From contig JAUVWL010000011.1 in assembly GCA_030604135.1 (NCBI GenBank), positions 50,340 through 114,339 on the forward strand: a stretch of DNA of 64,000 nucleotides. The letters run 5' to 3'. The DNA comes from Burkholderiales bacterium (GTDB taxonomy: Bacteria > Pseudomonadota > Gammaproteobacteria > Burkholderiales > Burkholderiaceae_C). Below are positions 10,434 to 19,793 of this stretch, piece by piece. The translations under genes were made by a program, and so were the position numbers. The notes under the pieces were generated by a model. The model was not told the origin of the DNA and did not search any database. It worked only from the letters and a program-made list of their open reading frames with translations. The stretch's first letter is position 1; each line of letters opens with the position of its first letter.

Positions 10434-11203
10434 CCCATCCAGACCGAACACACCTGGTGCTGATTCCCAGCTACAACCCGGGCCCCGGCGTCCAGGCCAC
10501 CGTGCGTGCCGCCCGCGCGCAATGGACACCGGTGTGGGTGGTGGTGGATGGCAGCACCGACGGCAGTGCCGAGCTGTTGCAAACCATGGCCGCGTCCGAC
10601 CCGGGCCTGAAGGTCATGGTGCAGCCGGTGAACCAGGGCAAGGGCGCGGCGGTGCTGGCCGGTATCGAGGCCGCTGCGGCCCAGGGCTACACCCATGTGC
10701 TGACCATGGATTCCGACGGGCAGCACCCGGCCGAGCTGATCCCGCGTTTCATGCAGGTGTCCAAGGACGACCCTGCGGCCATGGTGCTGGGTCGGCCGGT
10801 GTTTGGGCCCGAGGCCCCGGCCCTGAGGGTCAACGGGCGCAAAGTGTCCAACGGCTGGGCCAACCTCGAGACAATGTGGATGGGCATTGGTGACTCGCTG
10901 TATGGCTTTCGTGTCTACCCGGTCGGGCCGCTGAGGGCGATCATGCGGCGGCACCGTTTCATGCGCCGCTTCGACTTCGACCCCGAGGCGGTGGTCCGTC
11001 TGTGCTGGGCGGGTGTCCGGCCGGTCAATGTCGATGCGCCGGTGCGCTACCTGAGCGCGGAAGAGGGCGGTGTCTCGCACTTCCGCTACCTGCGCGACAA
11101 CACCTTGCTGACCTGGATGCACACCCGGCTTTTCCTCGGCTTCCTGCTGCGCCTGCCCCTGCTGGTGTGGCGCCGCATTCGCCCCACAGGAGCTTCGACA
11201 TGA
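10430..11203 (+). CDS. Glycosyltransferase family 2
   Basis: HLVLIPSYNPGPGVQATVRAA...VWVVVDGSTDGSAELL; TMDSDGQHP. Confidence 0.88.
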   Translation: MTHPDRTHLVLIPSYNPGPGVQATVRAARAQWTPVWVVVDGSTDGSAELLQTMAASDPGLKVMVQPVNQGKGAAVLAGIEAAAAQGYTHVLTMDSDGQHPAELIPRFMQVSKDDPAAMVLGRPVFGPEAPALRVNGRKVSNGWANLETMWMGIGDSLYGFRVYPVGPLRAIMRRHRFMRRFDFDPEAVVRLCWAGVRPVNVDAPVRYLSAEEGGVSHFRYLRDNTLLTWMHTRLFLGFLLRLPLLVWRRIRPTGAST

Positions 11204-11961
11204 ACCACCCGACGCCGCCCTCTGGCGCCCTCAAGGACGACCCGCGTCTCAAGGCCTATTTCGACGATGAGGCAGAGCGGCGCCAGCTCACGCAGGATCT
11301 GTTCAATCAGGCGGCGGGGGGGTACGACAGCGCCGAAAGCCTGACCGCGCTGGGCAGCGGGGCTTGGTACCGCCGCGAGGTGTTGCGCCGCTGTGGTCTG
11401 CGCGAGGGCATGACTCTGGTGGACGTGGCGGCCGGTACCGGACTGGTCACCGTGGCCGGTGTGGAACTGGTGGGTCCCTCCGGCCGCGTGATCGCGGTCG
11501 ACCCTTCGCCAGGCATGCTGGCCGAGCTGCGCAAGAAGGTCTCGGTGGAGGTGATCGAGGCCTTTGCCGAAGCCATCCCCTTGCCCGATGCGCGGGCCGA
11601 CTTCGTATCCATGGGCTACGCCCTGCGCCATGTGGATGATCTGGGGCGTGCCTTGGCGGAATACCACCGCGTGTTGCGCCCAGGAGGCAAGGTCTGCCTG
11701 ATGGAGATCAGTCGGCCGAAGAGCCCGCTGCTGCGCAGCCTGATGCGGTTCCACATCTCGGTGCTGGTGCCGCTGCTGGCCCGACTGACCGGTCGGCATG
11801 CCGATGTCCGGCGGCTCTGGGCTTACTACGGTGACACCATTGAGGCCGCCATCGACCCGGAAACCATCCTGCGTGCCCTGCGCGAGGCCAGCTTTACCCA
11901 GGTGGAATGCACCGTCTCGCTGGGCGTGTTCCGCGAGTACACGGGCGTCAAAGCCGCCTGA
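11200..11961 (+). CDS. Class I SAM-dependent methyltransferase (UbiE-like)
   Basis: MTLVDVAAGTGLVTVAGVELVGPSGRVIAVDPSPGML. Confidence 0.85.
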   Translation: MNHPTPPSGALKDDPRLKAYFDDEAERRQLTQDLFNQAAGGYDSAESLTALGSGAWYRREVLRRCGLREGMTLVDVAAGTGLVTVAGVELVGPSGRVIAVDPSPGMLAELRKKVSVEVIEAFAEAIPLPDARADFVSMGYALRHVDDLGRALAEYHRVLRPGGKVCLMEISRPKSPLLRSLMRFHISVLVPLLARLTGRHADVRRLWAYYGDTIEAAIDPETILRALREASFTQVECTVSLGVFREYTGVKAA

Positions 11962-11968
11962 GGCCAGC

Positions 11969-13150
11969 TTGAATACAACAGAGCTTTTCCTGGTGGCCAT
12001 GGTGCTGGTCTTCAGCATCCCCTGGCTGGTCTGGCGCCTGCTGCGCACCGAGTCTTTTGCACCGCTGGTGGTGGTGCAGATCATGGCCGGCATCCTGCTG
12101 GGTCCGGGCATGCTGGGGCAGGCCGCCCCCGAACTGCACGCCACGGTGTTCACCCCGGCGGTGATCCAGTCCCTCAACGGCCTGGCCTGGTGGGGCGTGA
12201 TGCTGTTCGTGATGATTGCCGGTGTCGAGCTGGACCTGCGGCAGGCCTGGGCCCACCGGGTCGAGAGCGGGGTCACGGCCGGCCTTGCGCTGGGCACGCC
12301 GCTCCTGCTGGGGGCGGGAGCCGGTCTGGTGTTGCTGGCCGGTGGTGGCTGGATCGGCCCGTCGGCCCGGCCCTGGCAGTTCGTGCTGGGCATCGGCATG
12401 GCCTGCGCGGTCACCGCTTTGCCCATCCTGATCCTGTTCATGGAAAAAATGGCCTTGCTGCGCCAGCCACTGGGCCAGCGCATCCTGCGCTATGCCAGCC
12501 TGGACGACATCGCCATCTGGGCGGTGCTGGCACTCATCCTCATGGACTGGACCCGGGTCGGCCGGCAGCTGGGTTTCCTGCTGGTGTTTGCGCTGGCCAC
12601 CTGGCTGGTCCGGGCGCTCATGCGCCGCGTGCCCGAAGGTGACCGCTGGTACCTGGCGCTGATCTGGCTGGGCCTGTGCGCGCTGGGCTCTGACTGGGCC
12701 GGCCTGCACTTCATGGTCGGTGCTTTCCTGGCCGGTGCCGTGCTGGACGCCGACTGGTTCGACCAGGAACGCATGGACCTGCTGCGGCACCATGTGCTGC
12801 TGGTGCTGATGCCGGTGTTCTTCCTGTCCACCGGACTGCGCACCGAGTGGGCCATGGGCGGCTGGCCGGTGTTCCTGGCCGCTGCCATTCTGCTGCTGGC
12901 CGCGGTGGTCGGCAAACTGCTGGGGGTGCACATCGCCGGCCGCATCCTGCGCTGGCCCCCGGGCGAGGCGCGCATCGTGGGCTGGCTGCTGCAGACCAAG
13001 GCCTTGATCATGATCATCTTTGCCAACATCCTGCTGGACAAGGGGGTGATCACGGCGGATGCGTTCACCGCGCTGCTGCTGATGGCGGTGGCCAGCACGA
13101 TGCTGACGGTGCCTTGTGTGACGCCTTTGCTGCAGAGGGTTCGTGGGTAG
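11969..13150 (+). CDS. Kef-type cation:proton antiporter membrane protein
   Basis: Many TM helices; VVVQIMAGILLGPGMLG, GVMLFVMIAGVELDL, GADFMVGAFLAGAVL-type motifs; TTG start assumed. Confidence 0.8.
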   Translation: MNTTELFLVAMVLVFSIPWLVWRLLRTESFAPLVVVQIMAGILLGPGMLGQAAPELHATVFTPAVIQSLNGLAWWGVMLFVMIAGVELDLRQAWAHRVESGVTAGLALGTPLLLGAGAGLVLLAGGGWIGPSARPWQFVLGIGMACAVTALPILILFMEKMALLRQPLGQRILRYASLDDIAIWAVLALILMDWTRVGRQLGFLLVFALATWLVRALMRRVPEGDRWYLALIWLGLCALGSDWAGLHFMVGAFLAGAVLDADWFDQERMDLLRHHVLLVLMPVFFLSTGLRTEWAMGGWPVFLAAAILLLAAVVGKLLGVHIAGRILRWPPGEARIVGWLLQTKALIMIIFANILLDKGVITADAFTALLLMAVASTMLTVPCVTPLLQRVRG

Positions 13151-13163
13151 GGTTTTGGGTTAG

Positions 13164-13197
13164 TTGGGTTGGCCGGGCCGAAACCCGGCCAACCCAA
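13164..13197. terminator. Hairpin between convergent pigment-cluster transcription units
   Basis: Perfect 14-bp inverted repeat TTGGGTTGGCCGGG-CCGAAA-CCCGGCCAACCCAA. Confidence 0.75.
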
Positions 13198-13237
13198 TTA
13201 ACCGTCAGCAAGAAGAAGAGCGAGACCCGGCCAACAA

Positions 13238-14887
13238 CTAAACCATCGCCCCCACCCCAACCCCAGGCAACATCCACTCCCCCTCAACCACCACATTCCC
13301 CACCAAGCCCCGCAAGGCCGCACCGTCCAGCCCCGGGTGCTCGGCCATCGCCTGCGCCAGGATCTGCGCCGCCAGTTGCCGCAGCTGCTGGCGGGATTGA
13401 CGGATGCGCTCGCGGAAGGCGGCGGAGTCGAGGGTGTCGGTCAGGCTGCGGTTGAGCTCGGCGAACCAGGGCATGCCCGCCTGGTCGAGCATGGCAGGCG
13501 GATTGCGTCGCTCGCTGCAGGCGGACCACTGGCGCAGGAAGGCCTGCACCGCGCGGTTGAGCTGCTGGCAGTCGGCCAGCTCGGTGCGCAGCGCGGCCAT
13601 GCTGGCCAGGTCGGTCAGGCGCTGGTGGAAGAAGAACTGTGCCAGCACACCCCAGTAGAAGGTGTAGTCCCAGATCACCTTGACCGGCAGCACCTCGGGA
13701 TCGCCGAACAAAGGGTACTGGTCCTGGTAGAGCGTGAGGGTGCTGTCGTAGAACGAGTGCATCAGCTGGTCGAACAGCTGGATGTGGGCCCCCAGGCGTT
13801 CACCGCGCCGGTCCATCTCGACCAGCTCGGTGATGTAGGTGTTGCCGATGGCGATGAAGTCGCTGCCCGGCGAGTAGAACGGGTCGAGAAAGAAGCCGGC
13901 TTCACCACTGAGCGCCCAGCGGTGCTCCGAGAACAGTTGCTGGCAGTCGTAGGAGAAGCGCCTGAAAAATGCAAAGTCCTGCAGCAGGTGGCGTTTGCCG
14001 TCGAGCTCATCGAACAGCAGGGGCTGGTGTTGCTGCAGCCAGTCCATGGCCTTGTCGAAGCTGTCCATCCGGTCCAGTGGGTGCAGCGCCGGGTCGGCCA
14101 CGATGCCTACCGAGTGCGACCCCGATGACAGCGGGATGAGCCAGACCCAATAACCCGCGCCGACCAGGTGGTTGGTTGATAGCCAGCGCGCCTGCGGGGT
14201 GCAGCGCTCGCGCCATTCGGTGTTGTCGCTCCAGTGGTCCAGCGTGATGCGGTCCTTGATGCGGAACCAGACGGCGTGGGCCGCATGGTCGTTGGTGCGG
14301 GACAGGCCAAGCTGGCGCTTGAGCAGCCCGGCGCGGCCACAGGCATCCACCACCCAGCGGGCCTGCACGCGGTGGGTCTGACCGGTAGCCGTGTATTCGA
14401 CCGCGTGCGGCGCTTGGACCGTGTTTCGGTCGGCCGGTGCTTCTGACAGGGTGACCTGGCGCACCAGGGCCGACTGGACAAAGCGGACGCCCCGGCGCTG
14501 GGCCTCGGCGGCCAGGAAGTTCTCGAAGATGCCGCGATCGATCTGGTAGCTGGGCACCGACAGGTGCCGGCTGGCCCCGATCTCGGTCACCTGGTCGATG
14601 TCGCGCCGGCCTTCGCTGAAGAAAAAACGGAAGCCGAACTTGCGCAACTGGTGCTGGCGCAGGTGTTCACCCAGGCCCAGCACATGTTCAAAGTAGCGGG
14701 CGCCAATTTCGACGGTGGACTCGCCCACCTTGTGCGCCGCCTCGGGCAGGGGCAGGGTGCGCCGCTCCAGCACGAGCACGTCGATGTCGGGCATGCGGCT
14801 GCGCAGCTGCAGGGCCAGGCTGAGGCCGGCCAGACCACCGCCGAGGATGACGACGTCGTGGTGGATTGCGGGGGATTCGGATGTCAT
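13238..14887 (-). CDS. FAD-dependent oxidoreductase, tryptophan halogenase-like (second copy in cluster)
   Basis: VVILGGGLAGLSLALQLRSRMPDIDVLVLER; KVGESTVEI; YWVWLIP (WxWxIP) encoded at 14132-14149. Confidence 0.85.
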   Translation of the reverse strand: MTSESPAIHHDVVILGGGLAGLSLALQLRSRMPDIDVLVLERRTLPLPEAAHKVGESTVEIGARYFEHVLGLGEHLRQHQLRKFGFRFFFSEGRRDIDQVTEIGASRHLSVPSYQIDRGIFENFLAAEAQRRGVRFVQSALVRQVTLSEAPADRNTVQAPHAVEYTATGQTHRVQARWVVDACGRAGLLKRQLGLSRTNDHAAHAVWFRIKDRITLDHWSDNTEWRERCTPQARWLSTNHLVGAGYWVWLIPLSSGSHSVGIVADPALHPLDRMDSFDKAMDWLQQHQPLLFDELDGKRHLLQDFAFFRRFSYDCQQLFSEHRWALSGEAGFFLDPFYSPGSDFIAIGNTYITELVEMDRRGERLGAHIQLFDQLMHSFYDSTLTLYQDQYPLFGDPEVLPVKVIWDYTFYWGVLAQFFFHQRLTDLASMAALRTELADCQQLNRAVQAFLRQWSACSERRNPPAMLDQAGMPWFAELNRSLTDTLDSAAFRERIRQSRQQLRQLAAQILAQAMAEHPGLDGAALRGLVGNVVVEGEWMLPGVGVGAMV

Positions 14888-14963
14888 GCGCGAAGTATCG
14901 CGTGAAGCCCAGCGCGTTCGGCGAGTGACCCTGCCTTTCGCTGTGCCATCACCCGACGGGGGA

Positions 14964-15776
14964 TCAGGCGGGTGCCAACGGCTGCGGCCGCAGGTTCAGG
15001 CTCAGCCCCGGATCGAGCGGCAGCCCCACCGGTCCGGGCCGCGCGCAGGCCAGTGCCTCCAGCAGGGGCAGGGCGGCTGCCATGCCGTGGTCGGCCAGGG
15101 CGGCACTGACCGGGTGGTGGACACGGGTTGGCGGGGCGGAGCGGCCGGCTTCGACCCGCCAGTCCAGCGCCAGGGCCTCCGAGAGCACCGGTTCGGCCGC
15201 CAGCACCAGGGCCACGGCCATCGGCGCCCTGGCCGGCACCAGTTGCGCCAGCGGTCCTGCGGCCGCGGTGTCGAAGGCGACCAGCAGCACCGGCGACCGC
15301 TGGCTGGCGCACTGCACCAGGGCTTCGAGCAGACCGTGGGCAAAGCTGTGCTCACCTGCGCTGATGGCGGTGCTGCCCCGGTGGCAGGCATGGACCTGGC
15401 TCCAGGCGCCGCTGGCGGCGTTGTGGATGGAGTGGATGAAGCGGGTGGGCGACACCAGCAGCGGTTGCCCGGCCAGCGTCTGGCACAGCTGGTCGATCAC
15501 CGGCTGGTCGCCGTGGGCGGAGCTGAACACCGACAGCAACTCGTGGCCCGGGCGACCGGACGCGGTGAGGGCCTGGCGCGCGGCTTCCAGGGCCAAGGCC
15601 ACCGACGCCGGTGCCCGCCGGCGTTCGGCGGGTGGCAGTTCGGTGGGCGCCGGCAGGCGTGTGCCAGGCCCGGGCAGCAGTGCACCGCCACGCCAGGCTG
15701 CGCTGGCGCTGGGCCAGTCGGGCAGGGTGGGGGCCCAGATGCCGATGCCCTCGATCCAGGCGCGGTGCTCAGCCAT
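14964..15776 (-). CDS. Beta-ketoacyl synthase-like chain length factor (no TACSS Cys nucleophile motif)
   Basis: SPTRFIHSIHNAASGAWSQVHACHRGSTAISAGEHSF; overlaps KS gene by 8 bp. Confidence 0.8.
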   Translation of the reverse strand: MAEHRAWIEGIGIWAPTLPDWPSASAAWRGGALLPGPGTRLPAPTELPPAERRRAPASVALALEAARQALTASGRPGHELLSVFSSAHGDQPVIDQLCQTLAGQPLLVSPTRFIHSIHNAASGAWSQVHACHRGSTAISAGEHSFAHGLLEALVQCASQRSPVLLVAFDTAAAGPLAQLVPARAPMAVALVLAAEPVLSEALALDWRVEAGRSAPPTRVHHPVSAALADHGMAAALPLLEALACARPGPVGLPLDPGLSLNLRPQPLAPA

Positions 15777-17028
15777 GGCCAGCTTCCCTTTCCGTGCCGG
15801 CAGTGCCACGTCCCCAGAGCAGCACACAATTGGTGCCCCCGAAGCCGAAGGCATGGCAGGCGGCCACGCGAACCTCGGCCTGCCGGGGCGTCAGGGCAAT
15901 GCGCCCGCCGAAAGCCGGTTCGGGTTCGCTGGTCTGCGCCGTGCCCGGCATCCAGCCGCTTTGCAGGGCCTGCAGGCAGAAGGCGGAGCCCAGGATGCCG
16001 GCGGCCCCCAGGGTGTGGCCGGTCATGCCTTTGGTGGATGCGGCGTGGGTGTGTTCGCTGAACCTTCGCAGCAACATGGCCGCCTCGACCTCGTCGTTCT
16101 GTGGGGTCGCGGTGCCGTGCAGGTGGGCAAAATCGATCGCTTCGGCACCCAGGCCGGCGCTGGACAGGGCCTGGTCCAGCGCCTGTTCGGCGCCAAGCCC
16201 CTGGGGGTGGGGCGCCGACATGTGGTGGGCGTCGCTCGACTCGCCCCAGCCCAGCAACTGCAGGGGGCCCGGGCCTCGCTCCAGCAGCGCGAACCCGGCC
16301 GCCTCGCCCAGGTTGATGCCCTGCCGGCGCCGGTCGAAGGGGCGGCAGGGTTCGGGCGAGACCAGCTGCAGCGCATGAAAGCCGAACAGCACACTGCCGC
16401 ACAACGAGTCGGCGCCACCGACCACCACGGCATCGGCCAGGTCCAGGCGCAGCAGCCGCTCGGCGGTGCAGAAGGCCTTGGCGCTGGAGGTGCAGGCGGT
16501 CGAGACCGTCTGGGCCACCCCACAGAGACCCAACGCCGCCTGAACGAACTGCACCAGGGCATGCAGGCTGTAGAGACGGGAGGCAGCTTCTCCCGAGGGA
16601 AAGGCTGCGCCCTGAGCCAGATCACGGTAGGCGTCTTCGGTGGCGCCGATGCTGGAGGTGGACGTGCCCAGCACCAGCGCAACCCGGTCGGGGCCATGGC
16701 GCTCCACCGCCACACGCACCGCGTCCATGAAGCCGTCTGCCTGCAGAGCCTGCCAGGCCAGCCGGTGGTTGCGGCAGTCCCAGGCCCGCCAGTTCTCGGG
16801 CAAGGGAGTGTCCAGACCGTCGACGCGGCCGACCCAGGTCGGGAGCAAGGCCAGTGGCGGATGTTGTCCCAGTGGGCGCTCGTCGAGTGGCCTCAATCCG
16901 CTGCGCCCTGTCCGGGTGGCCTCGGCCAGCGCGCGCAGGCCCGGGCCGAGGGCCGAGGTCACGGTGATGGCACTGACGTGGTTGGGTGTGAGCGAGGAGG
17001 GCACGGCGGATCCGGTGGGTGAACGCAT
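15769..17028 (-). CDS. Beta-ketoacyl-ACP synthase (KS1)
   Basis: VSTACTSSAKAF active-site Cys, HGTATPQNDEVE and STKGMTGHTLGAAG His motifs. Confidence 0.92.
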   Translation of the reverse strand: MRSPTGSAVPSSLTPNHVSAITVTSALGPGLRALAEATRTGRSGLRPLDERPLGQHPPLALLPTWVGRVDGLDTPLPENWRAWDCRNHRLAWQALQADGFMDAVRVAVERHGPDRVALVLGTSTSSIGATEDAYRDLAQGAAFPSGEAASRLYSLHALVQFVQAALGLCGVAQTVSTACTSSAKAFCTAERLLRLDLADAVVVGGADSLCGSVLFGFHALQLVSPEPCRPFDRRRQGINLGEAAGFALLERGPGPLQLLGWGESSDAHHMSAPHPQGLGAEQALDQALSSAGLGAEAIDFAHLHGTATPQNDEVEAAMLLRRFSEHTHAASTKGMTGHTLGAAGILGSAFCLQALQSGWMPGTAQTSEPEPAFGGRIALTPRQAEVRVAACHAFGFGGTNCVLLWGRGTAGTEREAGHG

Positions 17029-17197
17029 TGTAGGAAGGCGCGGGCGAGCCGGAGAGAGCCCGTAAAATAGCGCCAGATCCCCACGACACCGGCAGGGGAG
17101 CGCCGGCGAAGACGGTCCCAGGGGATCGCTTGGCGGCGTGTCCTGGCGTCCCGCAGGGCGGGCGTCTGCCGGTCACCGATTCCGCTCTACGCCAGCC

Positions 17198-17482
17198 ATG
17201 TCTACCCCTACTTCGCCCGAAACCGTCGACGCCCTGTTGCCCGAGGTGGCCCAGCTCATCGTCGAGGCACTGAACCTGGATGTGGCGCCCGCCGATATCA
17301 ACCCCGATGCGCCGCTGTTCGGTGAGGGGCTGGATCTGGACTCCATCGACGTGCTGGAAATCGCACTGGTGATCTCCAAGAAGTACGGCTTCCAGATGAA
17401 GTCCGACGACGAGAACAACGAGCGCATCTTCGCGTCCCTGCGCGCACTGACCGCGCACATCGCCGCCCAGCGCACCCAATGA
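17198..17482 (+). CDS. Acyl carrier protein (phosphopantetheine-binding), aryl polyene type
   Basis: 94 aa; EGLDLDSIDVLEIALVI carrier Ser motif. Confidence 0.92.
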   Translation: MSTPTSPETVDALLPEVAQLIVEALNLDVAPADINPDAPLFGEGLDLDSIDVLEIALVISKKYGFQMKSDDENNERIFASLRALTAHIAAQRTQ

Positions 17483-18132
17483 GCGGTTCTCCGGTGCGGC
17501 TGTTTCGCCTGATGGGCGTGGTCGTGCTGGCGGTGGCCTGGGCGGTGGCGGCGCACATCACAAGCGCCAGTGGCGAGCCCTCGGGCTGGGGCGCAGCGCT
17601 GGCCCTGCTGCCACTGGGTCTGGCGCTGGCGCTGGGTTTGTGGCGGGTGCCACAGCGCGGCGTGGCCGCGCTCGGCGCGCTGGCGGCACTGGCCCTGCTG
17701 GCCTGGCTGTGGCCCCTGTTGCGGACCCAGGTGGCCTTGCTCTACTTCGTGCAGCAGGTGGGCATCTATGTCATGCTGGCCGCCTTGTTCGGCCGCAGCC
17801 TGGCCGGACCAGGCGAGTCCCTGGTCACCCAGATGGCACGGCGCCTGCACGGTGGCGCGCTCACCGACAGGCAGGCCAGTTACACGCGTGCCGTGACCGT
17901 GGCCTGGACCCTCTTCTTTCTGGGCATGGCCACGGTGTCGAGCTTGCTCTTTTTGCTGGCCAGTCCGGCCACCTGGTCGGTCTTTGCCAACCTGCTGGGA
18001 GCGCCGCTGATTGGCCTGATGTTTATCGGCGAGTTCCTGGTGCGCTGCTGGATGCTGCCGCCCGGTGAGCGGTCCACCCTGGCCGACGCGGTGCGCGCGT
18101 GGCGCCAGCACCAGTCGGACTCCACACCATGA
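17479..18132 (+). CDS. Polytopic membrane protein of aryl polyene clusters (COG4648-like)
   Basis: Several TM helices; position between ACP and AMP-ligase as in APE clusters. Confidence 0.65.
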   Translation: MSGSPVRLFRLMGVVVLAVAWAVAAHITSASGEPSGWGAALALLPLGLALALGLWRVPQRGVAALGALAALALLAWLWPLLRTQVALLYFVQQVGIYVMLAALFGRSLAGPGESLVTQMARRLHGGALTDRQASYTRAVTVAWTLFFLGMATVSSLLFLLASPATWSVFANLLGAPLIGLMFIGEFLVRCWMLPPGERSTLADAVRAWRQHQSDSTP

Positions 18133-19490
18133 ACCCGTCCCATCCGGTTCCGCTGTCTTCCGTGACCGACCTCGACTCCGTGGTGGCCTGGGGCCCGCAA
18201 GGTGGGCGTCGCCTGCGCGACTTGCTGGCCGATGCCCGGGCCTTGCTGGGTGCGCTGCCCGAAGGCGGCCACCTGCTCAATGTGTGCCAGGACCGCTACC
18301 GGTTTGCCGTCGGCTTCGTGGCCGGCCTGCTGGGCGGGCGGGTCAGCCTGCAGCCGGCCTCGCAGTCGCCCGAGACCTTGCACCGCATCCGCGCCGCGCA
18401 CCCCGATGTGGTCTGCCTGACCGACAGCACCTTCGACAGCCAGGGACTGCCTTGTGTGATCTACCCCGACACGCTGCAGGCACGACCGCAGGACGTGCGG
18501 GAAGTGCCAGCCTTTGAGGCCGATCGCCTGGTGGCCATCCTGTTCACGTCGGGATCGACCGGCCTGCCCCAGCCTCACGGCAAGACCTGGGGCCGGCTGG
18601 TCCGCAACGGCCGTGTCGAGGCCGAGCGGCTGGGGCTGGTGGCCAGGCCACACGGCATCGTGGGCACCGTGCCGGTGCAGCACAGCTACGGCTTCGAATC
18701 GACCTTTCTGATGGCCTTGCAAAGCGGCAGTCCGTTCTGGACCGGCAAGCCCTTTTATCCACAGGACATCGTGACCGCCCTGGCGGCGCTGCCAACGCCA
18801 CGGCTGCTGGTCACCACACCGTTCCATCTGCAGTCGCTGCTGGCGTCCGGGCTGGACTTGCCGCCGACCGACCTGCTGCTGTCGGCCACCGCCCCTTTGT
18901 CCGGGCACCTGGCCAGCCAGGCCGAGTCGCGTTTTGGCGCGCCGCTGCACGAGATCTATGGCTCGACCGAGAGTGGCCAGCTGGCCAGCCGCCGCACCAC
19001 CGACGGCCCCGAGTGGACCTTGCTGGAAGGTGTCGGGTTGTTGGTCGAAGGGGACGGCGCCTTCGCCTCGGGTGGTCATGTCGAGGGACGTGTGCCGCTG
19101 TCCGACCTGATCGAACCCCTGCCGGGCGGACGTTTTCTGCTGCACGGTCGCCACGCCGACCTGGTCAACATCGCCGGCAAACGCACTTCGCTGGCCTACC
19201 TGAACCACCAGATCGGCGCCGTGCCGGGGGTGGTCGACGCGGCCTTCTTCCTGCCCGACGAGACCGACGATGACGCAGCGGCCGTGACCCGCCTGTGTGC
19301 CTTTGTGGTCGCACCCGGGCTGTCGCGCGAGGCGGTGCTGGCCGGTTTGCGCCCGCGCATCGACGCGGTGTTCATGCCCCGGCCGCTGGTGCTGCTGGAT
19401 GCCCTGCCACGCAACAGCACCGGCAAGCTGCCGCGCGAGGCGCTCAGGGTCCTGCATGCGCAGTGGCTGGATTCGCAGCCACCGGGCTGA
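18129..19490 (+). CDS. AMP-dependent acyl-CoA/acyl-ACP ligase
   Basis: ILFTSGSTGLPQPHGKTW, EIYGSTESGQLASR, RNSTGKLPREAL (A3/A5/A10-type motifs). Confidence 0.88.
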   Translation: MNPSHPVPLSSVTDLDSVVAWGPQGGRRLRDLLADARALLGALPEGGHLLNVCQDRYRFAVGFVAGLLGGRVSLQPASQSPETLHRIRAAHPDVVCLTDSTFDSQGLPCVIYPDTLQARPQDVREVPAFEADRLVAILFTSGSTGLPQPHGKTWGRLVRNGRVEAERLGLVARPHGIVGTVPVQHSYGFESTFLMALQSGSPFWTGKPFYPQDIVTALAALPTPRLLVTTPFHLQSLLASGLDLPPTDLLLSATAPLSGHLASQAESRFGAPLHEIYGSTESGQLASRRTTDGPEWTLLEGVGLLVEGDGAFASGGHVEGRVPLSDLIEPLPGGRFLLHGRHADLVNIAGKRTSLAYLNHQIGAVPGVVDAAFFLPDETDDDAAAVTRLCAFVVAPGLSREAVLAGLRPRIDAVFMPRPLVLLDALPRNSTGKLPREALRVLHAQWLDSQPPG

Positions 19491-19501
19491 ACGCAACAGA
19501 A

Positions 19502-19789
19502 ATGACGATGACCCACCACTGGACCGTTCCTGCCGATCTGCCCGCCCTGGTCGGTCACTTTCCTGGCCGGCCCATCGTGCCCGGCGTGGTGCTGCTGGAC
19601 CGGGTGCTGCTGCTCGCTGCTCAAACGACCGGGCGATCGACCGGCTGGTGCATCGACAACGCCAAGTTCTTCCGGCCCGTGGGTCCAGGAACAACACTGT
19701 CATTTGAGCTGTTCACCCGACCCTCCGGCGCGCTCGCCTTCGCTGTGCGTGATGGTGAGCACGAGGTTGCCTCCGGCATCCTGGGCTGA
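19502..19789 (+). CDS. Hotdog 3-hydroxyacyl-ACP dehydratase-like protein
   Basis: 95 aa; LPALVGHFPGRPIVPGVVLLDRVL. Confidence 0.82.
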   Translation: MTMTHHWTVPADLPALVGHFPGRPIVPGVVLLDRVLLLAAQTTGRSTGWCIDNAKFFRPVGPGTTLSFELFTRPSGALAFAVRDGEHEVASGILG

Positions 19790-19793
19790 CGGC

